Source: Saccopteryx bilineata
Taxonomy: Eukaryota > Chordata > Mammalia > Chiroptera > Emballonuridae
Direction of reading: 5' to 3'
Assembly (NCBI RefSeq): GCF_036850765.1
Contig: NC_089490.1
Span: 107,564,574-107,628,573 of the forward strand
Length of the DNA stretch: 64,000 bases
Numbering within the stretch: the stretch's first letter is position 1; every line of letters begins with the position of its first letter. The notes beneath the pieces were generated by a model. That model worked only from the letters and a program-made list of their open reading frames with translations. It was not told the DNA's origin and made no database searches. The position numbers and the translations under genes were made by a program. Positions 22,771 to 40,531 of this stretch are shown piece after piece.

Positions 22771-25676
22771 TGGCCAGGGATTGAGTAGTTAGGAGCTAAG
22801 GCAATATTCCAAATGACACATGGTGGTTGGTAATTGGGATACTACCACAACTAAAATTTTAAAAAAACTAGAATTGAAAAATAGCAATTTTAGGTTTGGG
22901 AGGAAAAGTTGTCTGCATACCTGGGAAGTTCTGTTTGGTTAATTGTTGATTTTGGCCACCTTCAAACTGATCACTGTTAAGGATTATGGGTATTCCCACC
23001 ACCATCAATTCCAACTTTTACGGTTTCTTAAATGAAAAAAAATCATGTAGTTAAATGAATTCATTTTTAAAATGTTGGTTGTTTTGAGGAATAAGGAATA
23101 GAGTCAGGGGAGGGTAGAGGAGAAACTGCCCTGTTGCTTAAAATATTAAAATTATAATGAAGGTTCCCATGTGCAAGAAAACCGCTTTATAAACAATGTA
23201 AAGACATAATAGGCATTGTGTTGGCTAAAATGTGTAAAAACAATAGCTGCTAATTTCACACCCCGTGGGATGAGGGAGCATAAATGTGCTTCAGCTTTAG
23301 ATAACAGAGCTGTATCCACTGGCCAAGCCGGTCCACAGAGCTTTCCCTCAGTCTTGCTGCCTGCCACCTGAGGGCTGGCAGGCCAGCAGCCAGTAGAGGT
23401 GTTAGCAAAACCTACCCATTTCAGGCTTAATCTTTTCACCTACCTTTTCTTTTTCAGTAATGTGTTCATTATTTGCTGAGCATTACTCTATTCTTTGTCT
23501 ACAGATTTTTTGTTTCTAATGCAGCTTGCTTTGTATGGGTGAGATATGGAACAGCACCAAAATCCGGTACTCTGGAAAGCCAGGGATTTCCACCTGTGAC
23601 AAAAGAATGCCGTCTTGACTTCGGAGATTGCCTAATCCCAGCTGTTCTGATAATGTAATTAAGGCTGCCTAATGTCTTTAATTTTGCAACCAGTTTGTAT
23701 GAAAAGGAGAATTTGGCACTCTGAAGGCTTAAACACTAAATAGGAATCTCAAGACACCTAATTAGAATTCTCTGACATTAAGCTAATTGGTGAAACTATA
23801 TTTCAGCAGCTTAACTTCTTTATTAATTTTTTTTTTAGGATTTTCATTGAAAATCAATTGATGAGCTGTCAGCATTTTTTTCCTTAAATATAATGTGTTC
23901 TGTAGTACTCCTGTCTTAAGCAGGCTGAAAGGCTTCATTCTAGCAATGAAAGGTATTGAATATTATCACCAGCACTCTATCCCTTTTAATCATTTCATTC
24001 TTGACTTAAATAATGTATCTTATTGTGCGGCTTGACCTTGTCATGTCTCACTGCTCTGTAAACTAGAGAACATTTCTCTTAACTTGAAATTTTAGGGGTG
24101 GAGAAATGTATTAATGAGGCAGTAGTTCTGATGAGTGTGCTCTTACTTTTTACCTGTTTAGTACCAGCAGAATTTCTTGTGTTTAAATCAGGGGCTATAA
24201 CAAATTCAGCTGGGACCTAAAAAATTCTTGTCATAATTTGAGATACAAAAGTCTTAATAAGTGAAAGGGACTAAGTAAAATAGAGCTGAGCTTTTGTGGT
24301 TTAGGTCAGGATAAGGGCATTTGCTTCTGTTCAGAATGCTTATTCAAGTTTCTTTTGCCAGTTTCCACAGGAAGTTGCTGAAATGGTCTCCTTCCTCCCT
24401 CTCATCCCTCTGCACCTGCTTCCATTCCCATAGTCTTTCTTTCCATGAGTGAAACTGCTGGGTCTGAGTGGAAGAAAGGATTAAGCTCTCAGGGGAGGAA
24501 GTTTTCTTTTTAGACTACTTCTGACATGGTAAATTCAAGTCCAGACTTTCCTATCTGCAAAGTTGATTTTAGTAGAAAAGAGGAAGGCTGTGTCTAACTT
24601 AAGGGGAAAAGGTACAACATCACATTCCACTTAGGAAATTCTTTCTTTGTAATAGCTAGAGGAGAAGACTCATTTGCTTTAACTCTTTTCATTATGAGTC
24701 ATAAAACTACCCATGGGTAATAAACATTCAAGAACATAGTATGAATTTAGAAAATATTTAGTTTACAAGATTTCACTAAATTGCAGAATTCCTCTTTAAG
24801 TGAGTAATTAGTATATATTTTCCTTTTTAAAAAATATTAACATTCTGATTTATATCTTCTGGTACACACATATATGTGAGATTTTTTCCATATTGGATTG
24901 CCTAGTTGTGAAGTCAAATTAAATCTTCAACTTGACCGGAGAATGTCAAACTAGTTTTCCAAATATTTGTTCATTTCATTATATGTGAATTGGTGATGAT
25001 CTTTGTCCTGTGATATATTATCAAACTTTTAAATTTTTGTCTAGATTGTCTAGTGGGTGTAAAGCAGAATCTCCCTGTAAGAATCAAGGAATTTATGATT
25101 TTATGAATGATTCATCTTTTTTTTAAATATGAAACTGTGAAGGATATTGTCTTGTGGCTTTCTACAGTGGAACTTACGTATCTTTCTTAAGATCTCTACT
25201 CTCTTTCCAAATCCTCACCTTCCTTCCATTTCTGCTACTCATCTGTTTCATAAAATTGCTGATTAATCCTGTTTCCCAATAATCTTAGAGTAGGAGCTTA
25301 AGCATTTTGATTCGTGGGGTTTTTTTTCAATCAAAGACTGAACTAACTTGTTTTACACTGTATTTTGGTCTCCACCACATTTACATCATTCTCTGCTTAT
25401 TCAGGCCTGTGGAGCTCAGGCTCTGGCTGAGGAGTGGTGTGAGTGTGTCTAGTTTTCACTGGTCTGGAGAATAATGGGAAAGAATGGATGGTATGAGTTT
25501 CATCAAGCAAAGAAAAGCACATATTTATCAAACTGAATTTTTAAGTGTACATTTTTTTTCAGTTTTAAGTATTTCTTCATTTTGCTTTTTCAACAAAATT
25601 TAATAAAAACCTAAAATGTATTAAATGAATTAGTAATGCATTTTTAAAGTTCACTGTATATCTTTTTTTCCTTTAG

Positions 25677-29064
<3,388 letters not shown>

Positions 29065-29479
29065 TGACATCAGTGTCATTCCAGAATCAGAAGAATATCT
29101 ACAGAAGTATGTGATTTAGTATCTCACCTAAATAGAAATATGGTCCAAATTTTCTGGCTTGTTTAGTTAACCCAAGAATCCAGCCATGCACTGGAGAGGA
29201 AATAAAAATATGAAGGAAAACTGAGAGACCCAGTACCTTTGCTTATGAGGAGCCCTTTTAAGCTCCTCTTTATTTGCTTTAGGTGTCCTTAGAGGACATC
29301 ATAGTTGCAGCTTCAGCCAAGTAGGAGCACATAGCCCGTGACCTAAAGTGGATTCCTATTCAATTATGTAGGATACACAAGCAGTTTCCTCAACACTAAA
29401 CCAAGGAGTCTAAGTACATTTATTTCCACAGCACTCACTGCTTCCTGTGCCATTGCCTTTTCTCTTCATGTTAACCATT

Positions 29480-29640
29480 GTTGGTTTCTGTTGATTATAT
29501 TCGTTCTAAATGGTCAACATCAGGAGGAAGGAACCTTATTGGGTTCATTCACTGTTGCATACCAAGCTTCTAGCACAGATCCTTGTTCAGAGTAAAGGCC
29601 CCATAAATATATGCTGAATGAATAAATAAGTTAATTATGA
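29480..29640 (+). mobile_element. L2 3' end fragment
   Basis: gcataccaagcttctagcac + agatccttgttcagagtaaa + ctgaatgaataaataa follows the L2 terminal pattern of 'agcacagtgcctggcaca...tgaatgaatga'. Diverged. Confidence 0.6.
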
Positions 29641-30208
29641 CAAATAAAAGATGTAAGTTACAAAGAATAGGAATTTGTTATGACTTAGAAGAGGTAAAAA
29701 ATAGAAGTTCGTAGAGGGTTATGGCTTTTAGAAATTATTTCTCTCAAAATTTATCTTAAACAATATGGAGATTCACACTAAAATTAAGCAGCTTGTCATA
29801 TTTGCATAACTTAAATATCTTGAGCTTTGGAACACTAAATTTCCCAAAGAATGCTTCAACTGACCCCATTGAATGAAGTACATGTTGTGCATCACTATAG
29901 CAAATGGATTTTAAGAATTAAAGATATAATCTTTACATGTCAGACATCTCATTGTTTTCTCTATTTTCTATGTTATATACTTATACTTTTGTTTTAGATT
30001 TTTTTTGGTTGTATAGAAGTCTTAATTTTTTTATTTCCTTATCATTTTGAAATAATTTTCAACATGCAAAAATGTTACAAAAATAGTAAAAAGGATTTTC
30101 ACCATCCTTTACTGAGAGTCCCTAAATGTGAACATCTTAGATAACCAAAGCATAGTTATGAAGCTCATGAAATTACCATTGATAACAGTACTATACCCTA
30201 TAGATCTT

Positions 30209-30602
30209 TTTTTTGTTTTTGTTTTTGTTTTTTGTTTTTTTGTATTTTTCCAAAGCTGGAAACGGGGAGGCAGTCAGACAGACTCCTGCATGCGCCCAAC
30301 CGGAATCCACCCGGCACACCCACCAGGGGGCCATGCTCTGCCCATCCGGGCATCGCTCTGTCGCAACCAGAGCCACTCTAGCGCCTGGGGCAGAGGCCAT
30401 GGAGCCATCCCCAGCGCCTGGGCCATCTTTTGCTCCAGTGGAGCCTCAGCTGTGGGAGGGGAAGAGAGAGACAGAGAGGAAGGAGAGGGGAGGGGTGGAG
30501 AAGCAGATGGGCGCCTTTCCTGTGTGCCCTGGCTGGGAATCGAACCCGGGACTTCTGCACACCAGGCCAACGCTCTTCCACTGAGCCAACTGGCCAGGGC
30601 CA
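30209..30602 (-). mobile_element. Full-length tRNA SINE, long type
   Basis: T/G-rich tail at the left, complete body, head at the right (ccactgagccaactggccag). Exact 14-bp duplication accctatagatctt (30195-30208 and 30603-30616). Open frames on both strands of up to 164 codons are shadows of this element. Confidence 0.95.
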
Positions 30603-31215
30603 ACCCTATAGATCTTGAGTAAATTTTGTCAGTTTTCCCACTAATATCTTTTTTCTTAGCCAGGATTACACATTACTTTCGGTTGTCAAGTCTCCCTAGC
30701 CTCTTAATCTGGAGCAGTTCTTCAGTCTTTCTTTGCCTTTTATGACCAAGAAGCTTTATAGACTACCGGCCAGTTATTTTATAGACTGTGTCTCATTTCA
30801 GGCCAGAAGTTTTATATTTTGTGAGTCCACATTTATTAATGTTTTCCTCTATGGTTTTTATGCAGTGTCATATTAATGACTAGGATGTTCGATTGTCTGG
30901 GAATAACAACTTACATAATCATTTTTGGGGGGGAGAGGCAGCACTTATGATGCTGTCATTATTTGCCATTTCAAATAGTACTGAGCTAACCGTTTCTGTG
31001 ACTAAATCTACGTTTGTATCCTTGCTTGTTACCTTAGGATAAGTTCCTCTGGGTTAAAGGGTATGACATTTTTAAGGCTTTTGTATGAATTGCCAACCTG
31101 TCCCCTGCAAGGCTGCACTGCTGTCAGCAAAAAGTGGTGAACTATTTTCAGATACAAACTATACTTTTGTATTACTAGTGTTCATTCATAGAAATGACTA
31201 TTTTTTGTTTTTTAG

Positions 31216-32763
<1,548 letters not shown>

Positions 32764-32989
32764 TAAGACTCTTTGTTTACTTTGAAAGAAATAGACTTTT
32801 TTACTTTTGAATCTACTTTAACCTCTTTCATTGTTAAGATAAATTTCATTCAGTTAGCAAACACCTCATGAATATGCATACTGGGTACTGAGGATTAAAG
32901 ATTAATGAGAGTCTCTGCCCTCAGAGAGCTCAGTCTGCTGGCAAAGGAAGACATAATTGCTAATAACAACAAACTATGCTAGTAGTCAA

Positions 32990-33170
32990 TGATAGCCATT
33001 ATTTATTGTTTTAATACATGTCTTATATGTAAGGCTTTAACTCCATTCAACCCTTATGGTTCAATTATTATTTTCATTTAATAACTTGAGGAACTGGGGT
33101 TTTGTGAAACTAAGTAACGTACCCAAAGCTAGATACTGGTGGAGCATGCTTTTTACTCAGAAGTCCTGAG
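32990..33170 (+). mobile_element. MIR-type fragment
   Basis: gtaaggctttaactccattc, aacccttatggttcaattat, then aataacttgaggaactgggg follow the MIR order of 'lowest-order: taactc atttaatcc...ttacagatgagga'. Weakly conserved. Confidence 0.5.
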
Positions 33171-33316
33171 AGTTTATTTGACTCCAACAGTCATGATTTT
33201 ACCCACTACATGCTTTTGCTATGAACTGAGGTTTGAAGGATGAGCAGGATTGTGTCACTTGGATGAAGAAGGAAGGAGAAAGGCTAAGGAGAGGCAGGAA
33301 TAAAAGGTACAGGTTG

Positions 33317-33651
33317 GCCTGACCAGGCGGTAGTGCAGTGGATAAAGCATCAGACTGGGATGTGGAGGACCCAGGTTCGAGAACCCATTGCTGGCTTGAG
33401 CGCAGGCTCATCTGGTTTGTGCAAGGCTCGCCAGCTTGAGCCCAAGGTCGCTGGCTCTAGCAAGGGGTCAGTCAGTCTGCTGTAGCCCCCCCCACCCCCA
33501 GTCAGGGCACATATGAGAAAGCAATCAATGAACAACTAAGGAACAGCAACAAAGAATTAATGCTTCTCATCTCTCTCCCTTCCTGTCTGTCTGTCCCTAT
33601 CTCTCCCTCTCTCTGACTCTCTGTCACAAAAGCAAAACAAAACAAAAAAAA
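33317..33651 (+). mobile_element. Rhin-1-like tRNA SINE
   Basis: Plus-oriented: head gcctgaccaggcggtagtgc, B-box region ccaggttcgagaaccc, the repeated gctggcttgagc-type body, a CT-rich part, and a tail with aaaacaaaacaaaaaaaa. Flanked by aaggtacaggttg (33304-33316) and aaggcacgggttg (33650-33662), a 13-bp duplication with two changes. Confidence 0.9.
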
Positions 33652-34443
33652 GGCACGGGTTGTGGTTAGTGCCCTGTCGGGTGGCAGCACACAGGTGCTT
33701 ATTTGTGGCTAACCTGGTCCGTTTAGGGGTGGGGGAAACAATGACATTTTCTAGTTTACTCCTTTTTAGGTTTTGCTCTTTCCTTACATCTAATATAATA
33801 TGGCATGGTCTACAAGAAAACTAATTCTTTTTTAGAAGTAATTTTATAATGGTATATCACAGACCCAGCAGGAAGAATTAGAATGTACTGAGTAAAAGTA
33901 GAGGGTAACGGAGGGAGCTGAGGGTGCTCCCCTCCCTCTCCTCCCGCTCCTGTTATCACTGCTGAGTCCCTTAATCCGAGCCAGACTGCAACCCTTGAAG
34001 GTGATTTCCATGAAAAGTTCATCTAGTTCCTTTGTCAGCAACTTGTAGTTGTGCAGCTCCTCTTAACTGTTTAAAAATGCTCATTAGTCCTCAAATAGTC
34101 ATTTGGATTTGAGGGAAGGTTGCACAAGTGTCTGGTGGTTACTTGCTCCTCTGTAAGAGCTGCTTATCCAAATAGCAACAGCCCTTAACATTCCGGTGCC
34201 ACATGCCATTCTTTGTGCCACTGTTTCTTCATGGTGGCAAAGCCCTCAGGGGCAAACTAGCACAGACAGTTACAGGTTAATCTTCCAGAACATGTAGACC
34301 AAAAGCTCTCTACTTTACACCCACCACGTGTTAAAAATCACAAAGTTAAAGAACTTCATTCTCTGAAAACCTGCTGCCATTCTTTTTGGCCACGTGTATC
34401 TTTAGGTAGCCTGCTCTGTAGCCCAGTGGTGTTTATCCTAAAT

Positions 34444-34506
34444 CAGTGTTTTTCAGCCACTGTTCTGTGGACTAGTGGTTTGCGGTTTGGTGGTTAAAAA
34501 CCACTG
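34444..34506. mobile_element. 63-bp hAT-type MITE
   Basis: Ends CAGTGTTTTTCAGCCACTG and, reverse-complemented, CAGTGGTTTTTAACCACC. Exact 8-bp duplication tcctaaat (34436-34443 and 34507-34514), the size typical of hAT transposons. Far too small to encode anything; a heavily deleted non-autonomous element. Confidence 0.8.
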
Positions 34507-35004
34507 TCCTAAATCAGACAATTCTACCTAGCTGATAATCATTAGACCCTCACTACAAAATGCCATCGTAATCCTCGGTGACAGTCCCTCTGCCTGCAGA
34601 CTTCATGGGTTTCCAGTATGCAATAAGAGATGCTTTTGCTATGATGCATTTATATAGTTTAAGACATATCACTGAAGATTTTGTTTCCGTATCAGTTTTG
34701 AGTTGCCTTTTCATTCAGAACCAAATATTTCCTAAGACATTTGGAGAAGTACTGGATGTGTGTACATTTGCTGTGCGTGTCCATGTGCACACACAGACCC
34801 AGACTGAAGTGGATGTCTGTGTGTACATGTGAGAGAGAGGACATAGGCCTCTGTGCAGTCACATGTAACAATTACCTGGTGTCCTTAAGCAACCAGAAAT
34901 GAGTTTGCTTATATTTACAGGCTCCCTCATTTCCCTATAGTAACCACTTTTGCTGACTTAATTTTTCTGTCAAACTACTATGAATGTATTTTTTTCCATT
35001 CCAG

Positions 35005-35079
35005 ACCCTACATAATTGTTAAGAAACAAAAGCCTGCAGTCACAAAGAAGCATATGGAAGAGCTGGCTCAGGGGTACAG
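35005..35079 (+). CDS. POLR3B: POLR3B exon w7 (human residues 594-619)
   Basis: 75 nt, the smallest exon here and shorter than a useful stand-alone open frame. It completes Arg594 and reads [20 protein letters not shown], then AQGYR with Arg619 split after two bases. Acceptor tttttccattccag, donor gtaagt, phase 2 on both sides, so skipping it would keep the frame. It belongs to the external 1/external 2 junction. A full-length tRNA-type SINE in the same orientation lies about 150 bp downstream (35231). Confidence 0.95.
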
Positions 35080-35230
35080 GTAAGTGACCAAAAGTAAAAC
35101 TTCTCAATCCCTTAGTAGTCACTTACATGATATAATTATTTTATCTGAGCTTTTAAGAATAGTCCATTTTCACTTTTCGTCTTTTAATTCCTCCCCACTA
35201 AATATATCAGCATGTTAAAAACCCATTTTT

Positions 35231-35626
35231 GGCCCTGGCCGGTTGGCTCAGCGGTAGAGCGTCGGCCTGGCGTGTGGGGGACCCGGGTTCGATTCCCGGC
35301 CAGGGCACATAGGAGAAGCGCCCATTTACTTCTCCACCCCCACCCCCTCCTTCCTCTCTGTCTCTCTCTTCCCCTCCCGCAGCCAGGGCTCCATTGGAGC
35401 GGGGATGGCCCGGGCGCTGGGGATGGCTCCTTGGCCTCTGCCCCAGGTGCTAGAGTGGCTCTGGTCGCGGCAGAGCGACGCCCCGGAGGGGCAGAGCATT
35501 GCCCCCTGGTGGGCAGAGTGTCGCCCCTGATGGGCGTGCCGGGTGGATCCAGGTCGGGCACATGCGGGAGTCTGTCTGACTGTCTCTCCCCGTTTCCAGC
35601 TTCAGAAAAGTACAAAAAAACACACA
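35231..35626 (+). mobile_element. Best-preserved long tRNA SINE with Pol III promoter boxes
   Basis: The head ggccctggccggttggctca gcggtagagc is a tRNA-like sequence. The seven-base acceptor pairing GCCCTGG/CCAGGGC and the T-arm stem CCGGG/CCCGG are perfect. A box TGGCTCAGCGG (35244-35254) and B box GGTTCGATTCC (35286-35296) both fit the consensus. GC-rich body, then an A-rich tail. Exact 14-bp duplication aaaaacccattttt (35217-35230 and 35627-35640). Of all the SINEs here it looks the youngest. Confidence 0.96.
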
Positions 35627-35810
35627 AAAAACCCATTTTTCACTATGTGAATTTGCTTGGATATTGTAAAATATTTTTCAATTTAGATCATAAAAATTTG
35701 AACAGATTCTCAGTGTAAATTAGTGCAGTATTAAGTGTTTGTAGTAATAGTGAGACTTTCATTAATATGTTGACATAGACACTATGGACCTCTCATAATA
35801 CAGAGTTCTT

Positions 35811-36172
35811 TTTTTTTTTTTTCCAGTGAGAGGAGGGGAGACAGAGAGACTAGACTCCTGCATGCGCCCTAACCGGGATCCACTTGACAAGCCCACTAGG
35901 GGGTGATGCTCTGCTCACCTGGGGCATTGCTCTGTTGCTCAGCACCAAGCTCAGTGCCTGAGGCAGAGGCCATAGAGCCATCCTCAGTGCCTGGGGCCAA
36001 CTCACTCCAATGGAGCTATGCTGCAGAAGGTGGAGAGAGAGAGAGAAGCAAGAGGGGGAAGGGTGGAGAAGCAGGTGGGCGCTTTTCATGTGTGCCCTGA
36101 CCAATAATCGAACCCAGGACATTCACACTCTGGGCTGACACTCTACCACTGAGTCATCTGGCCAGGGCCAAA
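35811..36172 (-). mobile_element. Diverged long-type tRNA SINE
   Basis: T-run tail at the left, head at the right (ctctaccactgagtcatctg). Target duplication cagagttctt (35801-35810) against cggagttctt (36173-36182), one change. More diverged than the facing SINE at 35231, with which it forms an inverted pair about 185 bp apart. Confidence 0.88.
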
Positions 36173-36412
36173 CGGAGTTCTTAAAGTCATAAAAGATATT
36201 TCTAGCAGTGGAGACCAGATCGACAAGGATTACAACAGATGTTTTCTTGTTATTTCAGTGATTTGTGATCATTGTATGACCCAAGAATGGCACATTTCAA
36301 GTATCCCAGTGTACTGACACTCTCTGGGAAGGAAAGGTGCCTTGGGCCTAAATGAAAACCAGTATCTTCCATTATCGCATATAAAATATGAGAATGAAAT
36401 CCTTTTTAGTAA

Positions 36413-36538
<126 letters not shown>

Positions 36539-37257
36539 TAAGTAGGATCCATAACAACCATAAAGCCTGTTCTGCTTATAGAAACTATCTTCTCTTTGTT
36601 TCATCTTCAATTCTTCTATTGTGTGCTCCCTTAGTAATCACTGTTAAAAGTATACTATTTTATAATAAACCATAATGCATCTTTTATCCCAATGTAAGAC
36701 TATTGCAAACTGCTAACAAGTCATTTTAGACTTAATTATCTTTCCTATTAATTTTACACTTAGTGTTTATTTTTTTTTAAGGAATTGTTGTGATAATTTT
36801 AATATTTAATTACTGCCAAAATTGAAACAACAATTCAGGATATGTAAAAGATGTGTTATCTCTTCTAGAGAGGATTTTATCAGTGGACATCTGAATTCTT
36901 ATTGTCAGTGCAGTCCTATATAATGTACCACAGTGTATGGTAAAGATACCTCTGAACTTATTTATGTACAGTATAAACATGAAATGGTGATATGTTTACA
37001 GTGTTTCTTCTACAACAATGATATTTTTAGAAGCATTAGAGGACATTTATATCACTTGCTGTCTGATGCTTGTTACTGATGTTCCACTTACCTAAAATTG
37101 GAATTTTTGCACTCATATTGTTAAAAAGTTAGGGTGTTTAATACCACCAGCTGATAACTATGTCTTCAATCAAGAAAGTACTTTTTTGTTTTGTTACCAA
37201 ATAAAATACACTACTTTATTTTTGTCTAATTATAAGTTAGTAAATAATGCTTTCAGT

Positions 37258-37383
37258 CAGAATTTTAATTCCTTAAAGGTATGAATCTCTCAAAGTACTA
37301 TATTTATACCCCTCGTTTCAGAATTTTAATTCCTTAAAGGTATGAATCTCTCAAAGTACTATATATATTTATACCCTTCATTT
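37258..37383 (+). repeat. Two-copy tandem duplication, 61-65 bp
   Basis: cagaattttaattccttaaa starts both copies (37258-37318 and 37319-37383). The copies are nearly identical; copy 2 has an extra TATA and two base changes near its end. A recent local duplication. Confidence 0.93.
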
Positions 37384-37479
37384 CAAGATTATTATATATC
37401 GGAACCCTGAAAATAGCAATTCCATCCATCTTGTTACTCAAGCCAGAAACCTCCGTTTCAGCCTTGCCTCCTCCCCTCC

Positions 37480-38160
37480 TCGATATCCACAGATAGCCTT
37501 AGTATATCACTGCACCTTCAGTCTACCTGGAACCTGAATTCTTTTCACCACTTCCACAGGTCACCCTAGTCCAGCTACTGCCATTGCTTGTCTGGATTCT
37601 TGTAAAAGGCGTGTGACTATTTTTGCATCTGTCCTAGCCTAATAAATCAGAGTGATCACTTCTCTTTTCAACCCCCCCCCCCCCCCAGTGACTTTCCATC
37701 TCCCTCTGAAGTCCTCACAGAGGCCTTCAGGTTCTTACACAATCTGTCCACACAATCTGCAACATCATCTCCTACCTCCCTTCCCTAACTCTGTTTTAAC
37801 CATGACCTCTTTTTCAAGCACCCCAGACATCATGCTTCTGGCTCTGCACCTTTGCACAGACTGTTCCCTCTGCCTGGAACACTGCCTCATATACCTGCAT
37901 GGCTCACTCCTTCACCTCCTACAGGTCTCACTCAGGTGTCGTATTCTCATTGAGTTTTCCTGCCCACCCTATTTAAAATAGAAACTCCTTCTCTGACCAC
38001 CCCCTTCACGGCTTTTATTTTTCTAGTGCTTTCTACCTTACAATAAAATCTGTAAAATGTATACTTTATTTATATATCTGTGTATTGTCTGTCTTCCTTC
38101 ACTAGAAGCTTCATGAAGGCTGCGGTTCTTCTCTGTTTTGTTCACTCACTGTTATAAATG
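37480..38160 (+). mobile_element. L2 LINE 3' region
   Basis: Typical L2 phrases in order: tccagctactgccattgctt, tgactttccatctccctctg, gcaccccagacatcatgctt, ctgcacctttgcacagactg, tgcctggaacactgcctc, ctgtcttccttcactagaag. The open frame at 37652-37981 comes from this element. Approximate limits. Confidence 0.7.
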
Positions 38161-39655
38161 AATATAACTATCAAGTCTATATCATCAAATCACCATACAA
38201 TCCTGTACTTTAAATTAATTTTATTTTAAAAACAGAATAGTTTTATATTATTTAATTCATATGTATGACATTTTAAAATATAGTTATAGAAATAAATATA
38301 TTTTAATTGCTTTTTATTGCATTGTATGACTACATACAAATAATTTATTTTGTCCCCTCTTGATGAAGATTTAGATTGTTTCCATTTTTTTCCACTGTTG
38401 GGTTATCTCAGAAATTACTTCTCTCCACAGGTACTGTCAGCCATTGAAATTATTAAAGTTATGCTTCAGAAATACTTGAGGAAGGGATGGAAGGTCAACA
38501 GAGCCCAGACCCTGGGTGTAATATCTGTTACTTTCAACAAAGACCTAGAAATAATATGGCTGTTCTTTCTCGTTAAAATATCTGAGTTGCGTCATCATTA
38601 AGCCACAACTGAATTTTTTGCAAAAATATATTATGAAAGTAACAAAGATTCTGACACTTAGTTGATTAAGTCATACTTTGTGTTTGTATCTATAGCTGAG
38701 CTATCCAATAAAAACATAATGCAAGCCACCTATATAACTAAATTTTCTAGCAGCCACATTTAAAAAGTAAAAAGAAATAGATGAAATTACTTTTAATAAT
38801 TTCATTTAATCCAATATATCTAAAATGCTATCATGTTGACATATAATCAGTATGAAAATATTGAGATAGTTTACATTTTCTTCTGAGTTTGCAAAATCTG
38901 GTGTGTACTTATAGCACATTCAATTTGGATGCTAAATTTGATTGGAAATACTGTATCTGATTTCATAATAGTTGAAAAAGTATACTCACAAATGTAAGTT
39001 GTTACCATTAAAAGGTTTAAAATGACTGAACTGAGTCATTTAAATTTAAATTTGAGTTTTAAAATGTAAGGTCATTAAAATTAAATGAAATTTTAAAAAT
39101 TCAGTCCTTCAGTCATTTTAGTCTAACTTTTCAAGTGCTTAATAGCTACACTTAGCTAGTGGTTACAGTATTGGTCTCCATGGGACTGTAGTAACTGTTC
39201 TTAAATGGAATATATTCTTCCCTCTAAAATGGAGATTCAACTTTCTCATTGATCTAAGTTGGAAAAGTGAAGAAAAGCAAGTTACCATGTGGATGTTTTA
39301 GATAATCATTTCTATATGTTCAATTAATTTCTGTGTAAGTGTTATTAATTAGTATAGGATACTTTATTTTTTTATATAGACATTCATACTATTATCCTCT
39401 TGTATTTCTACATTTAATAGAAGATTCTATCATTAAAAAATAATCTTGTATTATATTCTATTTATCAGTTTTACTAGTATCAAATTTTGTTATTGAGGTT
39501 TTGTTATATAAATTTATTATATGTTTTATGTGTACTTATATAAACTGAAATTTTATTATCTAGGTCTCATAGGGACGTATATAGTAATATTTTTATACCC
39601 TTTAAGAGCTATTTATTTTAGTACTTGGTGCCCAGGATGTCTAATTCTTAATTAA

Positions 39656-40122
<467 letters not shown>

Positions 40123-40325
40123 TAATATTTCCTTTTTGAATTTAGTTCTAAATACTGTGATAAAAGACATATCTTTATTCTTACTTTACTAGTGTTGCAT
40201 GTTTGGCCAAATCAGGCATTGCTAATACCTGAGTGTTACAAAATGTAGAGGTTTGCCTATGGAATTCTGCAATACAGTACTTGTAGGTGCCCCTGTCATG
40301 CCTAAAGCTTAACAAAAACGGAGAG

Positions 40326-40511
40326 GCCCTGACCAGTTAGCTTAGTCAATTAAGAGCATCATCCCGAAACGACAAAGTTGTGGGTTTGATCTTCAGTCTG
40401 GGCACACAGAGTAAGCAACCATTGAATGCACAACTGAGTGGAACAACAAATGAATTCTTCCTTTCCTCCTCTCCTCTCTCTTTTCTCTCTCTGTCTCAAT
40501 CAATAAAAAAA
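40326..40511 (+). mobile_element. tRNA-derived SINE, gttagctta subtype
   Basis: Head ccctgaccagttagcttagt, then tcatcccgaaacgacaaagt and gggtttgatcttcagtctgg; CT-rich part and a caataaaaaa tail. Same subtype as 1718-1957. Flanking duplication not clear. Confidence 0.8.
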
Positions 40512-40531
40512 GGAAGAGAGAAAGAGATTAA

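Noticed and set aside
30128..30622. 164-codon plus-strand open frame
   Set aside because: Translation of a reverse-oriented SINE with its flanks; the same peptides recur at the other SINE copies (5183, 16865, 35184).
35231..35305. A functional tRNA gene
   Set aside because: The head folds in acceptor and T arms, but the anticodon arm is poor, a long SINE body and A-rich tail follow, and it has a target duplication, so it is a SINE.
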